Shown piece by piece: positions 1 through 9,199 of a stretch of 64,000 nucleotides of DNA. The DNA lies in NCBI RefSeq assembly GCF_003369915.1, contig NW_022881625.1:6572001-6636000 (forward strand), written 5' to 3'. Below the pieces are notes generated by a model. The model worked only from the letters and a program-made list of their open reading frames with translations, had not been told where the DNA came from and ran no database searches. This DNA comes from Drosophila miranda. Lineage: Eukaryota; Arthropoda; Insecta; Diptera; Drosophilidae. The number at the start of each line of letters is the position of its first letter. Position 1 is the first letter of the stretch. A program made the translations under genes and the position numbers.

Positions 1-20
1 GTACTATACATAATTAATGT

Positions 21-404
21 ATTTTCAGCTGTAGAATGTAGAATATTTTCAGCCTGTACAAGATTTTCAGCTGTAGAATGTAGAATATTTCAGACTGTAC
101 AAGATTTTCAGCTGTAGAATGTGGAATATTTTCAGCCTGTACAAGATTTTCAGCTGTAGAAGCCTGTACAAGATTTTCAGCTGTAGAATGTAGAATATTT
201 TCAGCCTGTACAAGATTTTCAGCTGTAGAATGTAGAATATTTCAGCCTGTACAAGATTTTCAGCTGTAGAAGCCTGTACAAGATTTTCAGCTGTAGAATG
301 TAGAATATTTTCAGCCTGTACAAGATTTTCAGCTGTAGAATGTAGAATATTTCAGCCTGTACAAGATTTTCAGCTGTAGAAGCCTGTACAAGATTTTTAG
401 CTGT
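21..404. repeat. AT-rich minisatellite, ~42/69 bp period
   Basis: The array alternates a block containing TTTTCAGCTGTAGAATGTAG with a block containing TTTCAGCCTGTACAAGA. Some units lack the GAATGTAGAATATT part, which gives short and long periods. Long open frames across it are by-products of the period and show no codon bias. Confidence 0.9.
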
Positions 405-880
405 AGTGTTCAATTTTTGTTTGTTGTTTGATTGATTTTTGAATTGATTGTTGTTGTTTGATTGATTTTGTTGTTCTGAAGGCTTGATCCACCGGTGACC
501 AGGGACGCAGGATGGCTCTAAGCTATAGTATTTATTGTACGAGTAATAATCAACTAGCACAGCACTAGCATTTAACCCGTATTCAGAGCAGACTGTAAGT
601 TTAAGTTAGTCTGAAATTGTTTTTATTAACATACGAATAATGAAATTGAACAAAACCCTTAATAATTTGTTGTCAGTAAGTAAGTAGTATATAATGGTTA
701 TATAGACAGTAAATATTGTATAAACGAATATCTTTACTGTATGTACCGTTTTGTACCAGAGTAAATATTTTGTAATTGCAAATGTTAGATTTATGCATTC
801 TTGGATTTTCATTTCTTTTTCTTTTCGTTATAATAGTTTTATTATCTTTAATTGGTTTTCTGTTTTCTGTTTTCGTTTTT

Positions 881-1556
881 TTATACCCGATACTCAAAAT
901 GAGTATTGGGGTATATTAGATTTGTGGTAAAAGTGGATGTGTGTAACGTCCAGAAGGAATCGTTTACGACCCCATAAATTATATATATTCTTGATCAGCA
1001 TCAATAGCCGAGTCGATTGAGCCCTGTCTGTCTGTCCGTCCGTCCGTCTGTCCGTCTGTCCGTCTGTTCGTCCCCTTTAGCGCCTTGTGCTCAAAGACTA
1101 TAAGAGCTATAGCAGCGATGTTTTGGATCCAGACTTCTGTGATATGTCACTGCTAAAAGGAAATTTCAAAACTTTGCCCCGCCCACTTCAGCTCCCACAA
1201 AAGGCGAAAATCTGTGGCATCCACAATTTTGACGATACGAGAAAACAAAAAACGCAGAGTCGTAGAAGATGACTTTATCTTCTAGAGGGCAAATTCTGAA
1301 CCAGATCTTATAATTATTATAGCCAGAATCAAGAAAACAATTTCATTCTTTCTCGCTCTGTCTCTTTCTAACACACAGGTTTCATGGTCGGTTTTGCCAA
1401 TTGCAAAATATGAGTACAAGGATCTCAGAACCCGTAAAAGCTAGAGCAACCAAATTTGGTATCCACACTCCTGTGATATCGGACTTTGACCGTTTTGTGT
1501 CAAAATTTCGCCTTACCCCTTTCCGCCCACACAAAGGACGAAAATCTGTTGCATCT
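881..1556 (+). mobile_element. DINE-1/ISY-like non-autonomous Helitron, 3'-truncated (copy A)
   Basis: It starts with the TATACCCGATACTC / GAGTATTGGGGTATA imperfect palindrome and carries a (GTCY)n microsatellite at about 1023-1072, then the conserved blocks seen in the three other copies. Compared with copy B it lacks the last ~280 bases, including the 3' hairpin. The break lies at the junction with a host-exon-like sequence. The family is recognised from its terminal motif, GTCY core and lack of coding sequence. Confidence 0.85.
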
Positions 1557-1728
1557 GTTAATCCCTCGTAGTCGCCCTCGTAGTCGCCCTCGTAGTCGCC
1601 CTCGTAGCGGCAGTCGGAGTACTCTTCGTGGTCATCGTAGTAGTCTCCGCGGCTGTCCGGAGAAGCGCCGCCTGTCCAGAGGGAGCTCAACACGGGCGGT
1701 GGTCCCATCGAAGCCATCTGTGGCACAG
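1557..1728 (-). pseudogene. Truncated host-gene exon with EGDY repeats
   Basis: On the minus strand an acceptor-like CCCCTGCAG precedes a reading frame from about 1728 down to 1557. The frame begins NAVPQMASMGPPPVLSSLW, continues through an acidic segment rich in D, Y and E, and ends in four EGDY units. It is cut off at the DINE-1 boundary near 1556, where the frame runs into transposon sequence. Low-complexity acid/tyrosine repeats next to an acceptor suggest a displaced exon. I do not recognise the gene. Confidence 0.45.
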
Positions 1729-1879
1729 CATTGAATCTGCAGGGGTTGGATTCATCTTATTCCAGCACCTGTGAGGAAATATTCGTTCATGGGCTTTGTT
1801 TTGTATTTGTATTTTTATTTACTTTATGTTCCCTGTGCTTTCGATATTTGCTGCCGTTCTCTGTGTTGTGCCGCTCTCT

Positions 1880-2060
1880 CCAGATATTCGTACTGAATGA
1901 TTTCCAGAGCCAGTTCTGAACGGCTCCAAGTGATAGTTCAGGGCCCACTTCGATGTTGTGTTTCGAATCACAGGTCAGGTGACGTACTTTCCCTGGGCAG
2001 AGCTGCGACTTGCAATAGTTGATCGGCTTTGTTGGTTTGGGATAGGACTTGCGATAAATA
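1880..2060 (-). pseudogene. Possible antigen-5 (CAP family) N-terminal fragment
   Basis: Minus-strand translation from about 2060 reads YRKSYPKPTKPINYCKSQLC and then PGKVRHLTC. The spacing N-Y-C-x4-L-C followed by R-H-x-x-C resembles the N-terminal region of insect antigen-5-like secreted CAP proteins. There is no signal peptide, no start and no CAP domain downstream, and the frame becomes ambiguous after about 1950. If correct it is a displaced fragment. The call rests on one short motif. Confidence 0.25.
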
Positions 2061-2066
2061 CCATGC

Positions 2067-2856
2067 CACCATACTCCTTGGTGTGGCCGAAATGTTGGCT
2101 ACCATTCTGGGATTAAGGAGTTAAGGGTTAAGGGTTAAGGAGAGTGGTGGAGGGGGGGGGGGTATATTTTTGCTTGGCTTTACATCTTCCTTAAGCTGCT
2201 GTTTTGTGTCACAGCCAACCTGTCATTTGTACATTGAATTGCTGTTCGAGAGGTCTCTTTGGAGTCCTCTGTTCCCCGTGTACAAATTTACATAAAATCA
2301 CAGGAAGCACTTAGGATTAATAGGGGCACTCATCCCCCTCTACTCCCTCTCCCCCTTGTGGTGGTGTCATGGGTTAGGCATTTGCTGTGTTCGGCATTTA
2401 ATTTGTGGCTTGATTTCTTACCTTTTATGATGCGCTATACGGCTGTAATCCATGTAGGACATGCACTTTGTTTATCCATTCAAAGGCGCTAAAGAGGGTA
2501 GTCCTGTAATCCAAAAGGGCATCCAGTATATCCAGAGCGAAGGTTAATCCATTCGATGGAGCGCTCAAGCAGACCAGCCAGGCGGTTGACCAGAAGCTTA
2601 ACGAGCCTTAAAATTTCCAAGAGGCCGCCAGCCGGCAATTGTCCTTGCAGTCCCTCCAGTCGACTCCACTCCAGTCCATTTTTTTCCCAAACTGTGCGAC
2701 GTGAATAACTTTTATGATTTCTTGGCCCAAAGGCGCCCACACAATATAAATACTCCTCCCTTTTTTGTCGATAAGTTTATTTTCAGTCGTTACATTTACG
2801 AATAACAGGCGAGTTTTTCTACTCCAATCAAATATTAAAATTTAAAAACGAAACAG
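2067..2856. other. Stretch without a supported gene
   Basis: Contains a short GTTAAGG repeat and a poly-G run near 2118-2161. A 83-codon minus-strand frame (2489-2740) has a leucine-rich middle but no start context, splice partner or family resemblance. It may be intron or flank of the neighbouring fragments. Confidence 0.5.
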
Positions 2857-3896
2857 TTATTGGTTGATGTCTTTCAGCTTCTCTGAATCCGTCTTGGCGG
2901 CCCACAAGCGGCACCCAATTTTTTTAAAGTCATCGCTGCACATGACTATCGCCCTCAAATACTCGGCCGGCACCCCAGTTTCCTCTGATAGTCTTAACAC
3001 GAACACTTTTTTTTTTCCTTAAAAACGGCAGCAATTTTTTGCATTGTCTTCGAATTCCTTGAAACCATACCTCTTATTGCTGTGTAATGTTGGTTCCTTA
3101 CGTGGCTTCCCAAGGTGCTCAACCTTCCAATCATTTTGCCGCATAGTTTGCACTTGCAGCCATGCACGGGGGGCGAAGCCTTAGGGGAAATCCGTGTTTT
3201 CAAATTGTCCTTTCCACTTTCAGTACTAAGAATGTCTTCAGTAAACATGTCTGCAGAATTAAGAAGTAATTATATGTATTTTTTTTAAATTTTACTTATT
3301 TACTTACTTAAGTCCGGATCCTCCCAAACCTCCTGCTCCTGCTTCTCCTCCACGTGGTGCACTGGCTCAGACGAATCATATATTTCATCAGAAATAGTAC
3401 ACTCCATACGATTGACTGTATCATCAGAAATATTGTGAATATTGTCAGAAATGTTAATATTCTTCTCAATATCGTGAGTTGTGGCCGACTCCTCCGTATG
3501 ACCGTGCATATTGTTGTCAATATCCTCAATATCCTGAGTTGTGGCCGACTCCTCCGTATCACCGTGCATATTGTCAATATCCTCAATATCGTGAGTTGTG
3601 GCCGACTCCTCCGTATGACCGTGCATATTGTTGTCAATATCCTCAATATCCTGAGTTGTGGCCGACTCCTCCGTATCACCGTGCATATTGTCAATATCCT
3701 CAATATCGTGAGTTGTGGCCGACTCCTCCGTATGACCGTTCATATTGTTGTCAATATCCTCAATATCCTGAGTTGTGGCCGACTCCTCCGTATGACCATG
3801 CATATTGTCAATATCCTCAATATCCTGAGTTGTGGCCGACTCCTCCGTATCACCGTTCATATTGTTGTCAATATCCTCAATATCCTGAGATATCAT
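2857..3896 (-). CDS. Spliced zinc-finger gene with acidic 20-residue repeats (one frameshift)
   Basis: Exon 1 (3896-3308) encodes about eight copies of a 19-20 residue unit, DIEDIDNNMNGHTEESATTQ with variants, then a charged linker ending EDPDL. A GTAAGT donor at 3307 and a CTGCAG acceptor ending at 3251 define a 57 bp intron that joins the exons exactly in frame. Exon 2 holds one C2H2 or BED-like finger, C-x-C-x2-C...H-x3-N-Q-H (residues near CKLCGKMIGRLSTLGSHV). The frame then hits a run of A (minus strand, about 3008-3018) and stops. One base of slippage opens a tail with SEETGVPAEYLRAIVMCSDD, ending at TAA 2857-2859. Start ATG 3894-3896 may be internal, because the frame stays open a little further upstream. 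The finger suggests DNA binding; the acidic repeats are of unknown role. I do not recognise the family. Confidence 0.55.
3465..3895. repeat. Coding minisatellite, 57/60 bp period
   Basis: About eight tandem units containing GTTGTGGCCGACTCCTCCGT, alternating 57 and 60 bp. All periods are multiples of three, so copy-number change preserves the minus-strand frame. The array is also free of stops in several other frames. It forms most of exon 1 of the zinc-finger gene. Confidence 0.92.
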
Positions 3897-4694
3897 CAGA
3901 ACAGAAATGTTCTGCTCCGGAGTAACAGGCTCAGCCTACTTCGCGTGCGTCGTCCCCGCTGAATGGAATACATTATTAGAATATAATATAAATGTAACTA
4001 ATTCACTTACCCTTACGTTGATGGTCCAGAAAAAAAAAGTACAAATTAATCACTTATGCTGCACTTATGTCGCAAACTTGTGCTCCACCGAACGACAACG
4101 TCATGTTGGCAATTTCCTGTGCTTTCGGGCTTTGCACTTTCCGGCCTTGCAGATGGTCCCAGTATATCCCGCATAATACATTAACAAGGGCACTGTCCAC
4201 CCCGTCAATTCTTACACCTCCCAAATTAATGTACATCTTTGTCTTATTTTGTGTTCTTTATTTATGTTTTAAATAACGGGGCATGTATGGTTTTGGTATT
4301 TACTCATCGATAGTATTATAAGAAATACCAATGTACTCGATATGCCAACACACATTTATTCGAATACGATGATCAAGAAGGAAGAAAGTTTACAGATATT
4401 TTGTCGCTATACGATACGGACCGATAAATATCACATAATACCGCGTCTGTTTCCTGATTTCAACATGTATAAAAATAAAAATAAAATAATTGTAAGGCAA
4501 CATATATTAACCCTAACCGATCGAGATATTATACTGCAATTAGTTTTATGCGATATTATACTGCGATATGATACTGCGATAGATTTTATGCGATATTATA
4601 CTGCGATAAGTCTGAGGCGAGTTATTCGACGATCGACAAAAATAGAGAAAAGAGTGAAATAAGTTAATAAGAGTAACCCAAGAACCGCGCCAAG
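3897..4694. promoter_or_regulatory. Divergent intergenic region between the zinc-finger gene and transposase relic
   Basis: About 800 AT-rich bases separate two genes transcribed away from each other, so any promoters should lie here. Repeated GCGATATTATACTGCGAT-like motifs occur near 4549-4610. No confident TATA/initiator pair was found. Bases 4054-4270 read as several short frames, none supported. Confidence 0.35.
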
Positions 4695-5741
4695 ATGGAT
4701 AAAAAGATAGATTCAGAAATGCATAAATTGCCGTGTTTCGATGAGGACATAAAGGAACTCAATCTGTTGGAGCCGTATCAGGACAAAGAAGCAGAGGAAC
4801 ATCTGCCGTGTGGACCGCTGGACCGGCTGGTTAGTACATTGCCTATGGATGTTGACGACGACGACACTGAAGGTGAGTAGATTGTGGCAATTACATTGGA
4901 GCAGGTGAATCAGACTTTTCTTCCTCCAGGTATCGTCGGTAACGATGATCTGGTCAACGATATTGGTCGCCTTCAAGCGAGCAATGAATTGCACAAAGAT
5001 ACAGGCCCCCGAAAATCTGGTAACGGACGCATTGGAAGAACTGAAAATGCACGGAAACATAATGAATGGACGCATTAACATGACTGTAAATTTACAGAAA
5101 CTAAGCGACTCAGAATTTTCCATTTACATGGATGAGTATCACATGCCGTGGTACCAATATGCAAAAAAAGGACCGGTACATAAATGGAAAATTCTTGCAG
5201 TCGCTGCAATCCCAATTAACGGGAATGAAATTCATTATTTGTATTTCCACATTTGTCCCGTTTCCAAAACATCTGCACTAGGCAGGAATGCGGTCAAGGA
5301 AGGACTCGATTTAGTATTGAGGGAGGTTGAGAGTGGGGGCTTGTCAAGTCAACTGTTGGCAGTTGGACCCGACCACTGCTTGGCAAATTTCATGCCGTGC
5401 AAAAGTGTAAGGGGAAAATTCCCCATATTGTGGGATCTGCCCCACCTCAAAAAGGTTATCCTAAAAAATGATATACATGAGGATGTGTTGTTGTCAAATA
5501 TGTATGTCAAGGAATACAGGAAAGAAAATTACAAGAGTATCTTTGAGGCTACGAAGTAGGTAGACAACTTGCCCGACTACCTAATGTCTGATAAAGTTAA
5601 AGAAATCATTAAAAATGAAATAATGAACTTATTACGCGCTGTTGAAAAACATTTCGAATTTAGAAACGAACCAATATGTTTTAACAACATGAACAGCAAT
5701 ACCTTCGAGGATCGTGCAAGCATTTATCAACAATTTTTATA
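4695..5741 (+). pseudogene. P-element/THAP-type transposase-like relic, two exons
   Basis: Exon 1 (4695-4872) starts with an ATG after AACCGCGCCAAG and encodes an acidic leader. A consensus AAG|GTGAGT donor and TTCTTCCTCCAG acceptor give a 57 bp intron (4873-4929). Exon 2 carries YMDEYHMPWYQY, then a segment LLAVGPDHCLANF, then FPILWDLPHLKKVILKN. This order resembles the RNase H-fold core of P-element/THAP9 transposases: a DE motif, a 'voD...N' motif and a 'D.PHL.K..RN' motif. The exon 1 phase is one base out of register with the conserved frame, TAG interrupts it at 5557-5559, and the same frame continues to TAA near 5741. No N-terminal THAP finger is visible. It is either a degraded transposon or a decayed domesticated copy. 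The family call is motif-based. Confidence 0.5.
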
Positions 5742-5887
5742 AACATAATGAAAGTATCGTCTAAAGAAGATTTCAACAGAAACCCAGTATATTATGCTAC
5801 AACTGTAGTGTTCATGGCTCTCCAAATAATGGCCCAAAAAATTAAATTATTAAATAAGACGTTAGAAAATATTTTGAAGTATGTAGT

Positions 5888-5918
<31 letters not shown>

Positions 5919-5980
5919 TAATAATAATTATAATATTTTGTTTTTTATTTTATTTATTTTATGTAGTATGTATTATACAT
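5742..5980. other. AT-rich tail with (TAA)n microsatellite
   Basis: Remnant downstream sequence of the transposase-like relic, then a TAA/ATA microsatellite at about 5888-5930 and a T-rich stretch, ending where the right direct repeat starts. Nothing coding is supported. Confidence 0.7.
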
Positions 5981-7529
5981 GTACTATACATAATTAATGT
6001 ATTTTCAGCTGTAGAATGTAGAATATTTTCAGCCTGTACAAGATTTTCAGCTGTAGAATGTAGAATATTTCAGCCTGTACAAGATTTTCAGCTGTAGAAT
6101 GTAGAATATTTTCAGCCTGTACAAGATTTTCAGCTGTAGAAGCCTGTACAAGATTTTCAGCTGTAGAATGTAGAATATTTTCAGCCTGTACAAGATTTTC
6201 AGCTGTAGAATGTAGAATATTTCAGCCTGTACAAGATTTTCAGCTGTAGAAGCCTGTACAAGATTTTCAGCTGTAGAATGTAGAATATTTTCAGCCTGTA
6301 CAAGATTTTCAGCTGTAGAATGTAGAATATTTCAGCCTGTACAAGATTTTCAGCTGTAGAAGCCTGTACAAGATTTTTAGCTGTAGTGTTCAATTTTTGT
6401 TTGTTGTTTGATTGATTTTTGAATTGATTGTTGTTGTTTGATTGATTTTGTTGTTCTGAAGGCTTGATCCACCGGTGACCAGGGACGCAGGATGGCTCTA
6501 AGCTATAGTATTTATTGTACGAGTAATAATCAACTAGCACAGCACTAGCATTTAACCCGTATTCAGAGCAGACTGTAAGTTTAAGTTAGTCTGAAATTGT
6601 TTTTATTAACATACGAATAATGAAATTGAACAAAACCCTTAATAATTTGTTGTCAGTAAGTAAGTAGTATATAATGGTTATATAGACAGTAAATATTGTA
6701 TAAACGAATATCTTTACTGTATGTACCATTTTGTACCAGAGTAAATATTTTGTAATTGCAAATGTTAGATTTATGCATTCTTGAATTTTCATTTCTTTTT
6801 CTTTTCGTTATAATAGTTTTATTATCTTTAATTGGTTTTCTGTTTTCTGTTTTCGTTTTGTTATACCCGATACTCAAAATGAGTATTGGGGTATATTAGA
6901 TTTGTGGTAAAAGTGGATGTGTGTAACGTCCAGAAGGAATCGTTTACGACCCCATAAAGTATATATATTCTTGATCAGCATCAATAGCCGAGTCGATTGA
7001 GCCCTGTCTGTCTGTCCGTCCGTCCGTCTGTCCGTCTGTTCGTCCCCTTCAGCGCCTAGTGCTCAAAGACTATAAGAGCTATAGCAGCGATGTTTTGGAT
7101 CCAGACTTCTGTGATATGTCACTGCTAAAAGGAAATTTCAAAACTTTGCCCCGCCCACTTCCGCTCCCACAAAAGGCGAAAATCTGTGGCATCCACAATT
7201 TTGACGATACGAGAAAACAAAAAACGCAGAATCGTAGAAGATGACTTTATCTTCTAGAGGGCAAATTCTGAACCAGATCGTATAATTATTATAGCCAGAA
7301 TCAAGAAAACAATTTCATTCTTTCTCGCTCTGTCTCTCTCTAACACACAGGTTTCATGGTCGGTTTTGCCAATTGCAAAATATGAGTTCAAGGATCTCAG
7401 AACCCGTAAAAGCTAGAGCAACCAAATTTGGTATCCACACTCCTGTGATATCGGACTTTGACCGTTTTGTGTCAAAATTTCGCCTTACCCCTTTCCGCCC
7501 ACACAAAGGACGAAAATCTGTTGCATCCA
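5981..7529. repeat. Right copy of long direct repeat
   Basis: This is the second copy of 1-1556. It continues without a break into the rest of a complete DINE-1 element (to 7806), so it looks like the parental state, while the left copy is broken at its inner edge. The near identity indicates a recent duplication. Confidence 0.95.
6001..6384. repeat. AT-rich minisatellite, second copy
   Basis: Same array and same unit order as at 21-404, differing at only two or three bases (for example CAGACTG versus CAGCCTG). The preserved unit order shows it was copied as part of the larger duplication and did not expand independently. Confidence 0.9.
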
Positions 7530-7806
7530 CAATATTGCACTTTCGAGAAAACTAAAAACGCAGAATCATAGATATTGACCATATCTATCAGATTGCTGAA
7601 TCTGGATCAGGTCAGATCATTTTTATAGCCAATAGGAACAAATCAATTTGCAGTGGCTACGCAAATTTTTTCTGTCTCTCTCGCACGCACTCTTTGTCGT
7701 GTCGTTTAATATTAGCGGCGTCTGCCGGAGGAGAGCCATACTGACTTAGTATCGGGTATAACCGTAGAGTTGCGGTGTCCGCAGCAACTCACAACGTTCC
7801 CCCTCG
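6861..7806 (+). mobile_element. DINE-1/ISY-like non-autonomous Helitron, complete (copy B)
   Basis: The 5' end is TATACCCGATACTC with a subterminal palindrome; the GTCY microsatellite is at about 7008-7042. Near the 3' end, AGTATCGGGTATA (7749-7761) is the inverted complement of the 5' motif. A GAGTTGCGG...CCGCAGCAACTC hairpin lies some 12 bases before the terminal CCCCCTCG, followed by T. A hairpin just inside the 3' end is a Helitron hallmark. No transposase is encoded. Confidence 0.88.
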
Positions 7807-8117
7807 TTTTTTTTTTGCATTTGATATGATTCGGTTCAAAATGTGTGTGTTGTTTACGCACATATTATGGTTAATGGTTCTTAATCTTGTTCGTTACTCT
7901 TTTATTACCTTTTTTGTATATCTTTTGTTTTATAAATTAATTTTTAGCTAAGCTGAGGAGCGTAGCGTATCGGATCAAATCAATCAAAAGTTGATGGGTC
8001 TAAGGGGCTAGCTAACGCGGCAGTCAATTTCAATGGCAATGAAAATCCAAATGGAAATTTATGCAAACCATGCGGCAAAAATAAAAAAAAAATTAACTAA
8101 AAACGCAGAATCATAGA
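7807..8117. other. Spacer between two oppositely oriented DINE-1 copies
   Basis: AT-rich, with a poly-T run after the 3' end of copy B. The last ~25 bases match an internal DINE-1 segment. No gene seen. Confidence 0.7.
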
Positions 8118-9199
8118 CGAGGGGGAACGTTGTGAGTTGCTGCGGACACCGCAACTCTACAGTTATACCCGATACTAAGTCAGTATGGCTCTCCTCCGGC
8201 AGACGCCTCTTCAGAAAATCAGTCTGAGCGTGACGTCGGGCGCTGCGTAGCCACTGCAAATTGATTTGTTCCTTTTGGCTACAAAAATGATCCGATCTGA
8301 TCCAGATTTAGCAATCTGATAGATATGGTCATTATCTATGATTTTGCGTTTTTAGTTTTCTCGAATCTGCAATATTATGGATGCAACAGATTTTCGTCCT
8401 TTGTGTCGGCGGAAGGGGGTGGGACGAAATTATGAGATATACGTTTTATAGTGAGATCTAACAGGAGTGCGGATACTAAATTTGGTTACTCTGGCGTTAA
8501 TAGTCTCTGAGATTTGTGGATGCCCCAGATTTTCGTCCTTTGCGGTGGCGGAAGGGGGTGTGGCGAAATTTTGACACAAAACGGTCAAGGTCCGATATCA
8601 CAGGAGTGTGGATACCAAATTTGGTTGCTCTAGCTCTTATGGGTTCTGAGATCCTTGAACTCATATTTTGCAATTGGCAAAACCGACCATGAAACCTGTG
8701 TGTTAGAGAGAGACAGAGCAAGAAAGAATGAAATTGTTTTCTTGATTCTGGCTATAATAATTATACGATCTGGTTCAGAATTCGCCCTCTAGAAGATATA
8801 GTCATCTTCTACGATTCTGCGTATCGTCGAAATTGTGGATGCCACAGATTTTCGCCCTTTGTGGGAGCGGAAGTGGGCGGGGCAAAGTTTTGAAATTTTC
8901 TTGTAGCAGTGACATATCACAGAAGTCTGGATCCAAAACATCGTTGCTATAGCTTTTATAGTCTTTGAGCACTAGGCGCTGAAGGGGACGGACAGACGGA
9001 CGGACGGACAGACGGACGGACGGACAGACGGACGGACGGACAGACGGACAGACAGACATGGCTCAATCGACTCGGCTATTGATGCTGATCAAGAATATAT
9101 ACTTTATGGGGTCGGAAACGATTCCTTCTGGACGTTACACACATCCACTTTTACCACAAATCTAATATACCCCAATACTCATTTCGAGTATCGGGTATA
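8118..9199 (-). mobile_element. DINE-1/ISY-like Helitron, inverted (copy C)
   Basis: Reverse complement of the copy B family: the 3' terminus is at 8118 (CGAGGGGGAACGTTG, then the hairpin) and the 5' TATACCCGATACTC end is at 9199. The GTCY array spans about 8987-9057. About 40 bases near 8208 are missing relative to copy D. Bases 8093-8117 next to its 3' end resemble the middle of the same family, so it may sit in or beside an older fragment. Confidence 0.88.

Larger units (their letters stand above)
1..1556. repeat. Left copy of long direct repeat (minisatellite + DINE-1 5' part)
   Basis: Bases 1-1556 recur at 5981-7529 in the same orientation, with an exact offset of 5980 for the first ~1000 bases. 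By eye about six substitutions separate the copies over the first 900 bases; the GTCY microsatellite near 1030-1070 differs in length. The repeat holds a minisatellite, a ~480 bp AT-rich spacer and the 5' part of a DINE-1 element. Homology stops abruptly at about 1553-1556, where the left copy joins a host-exon-like sequence. The window starts inside the repeat, so its left limit is unknown. Confidence 0.95.

Noticed and set aside
219..560. 113-codon minus-strand ORF, repeated at 6199-6540
   Set aside because: It is translated minisatellite followed by AT-rich spacer; identical only because the DNA is duplicated, with no domain or start context.
1020..1075. GTCTGTCCGTCC arrays as a CRISPR-like or satellite array
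   Set aside because: They are the internal GTCY microsatellite of DINE-1 elements, found in all four copies.
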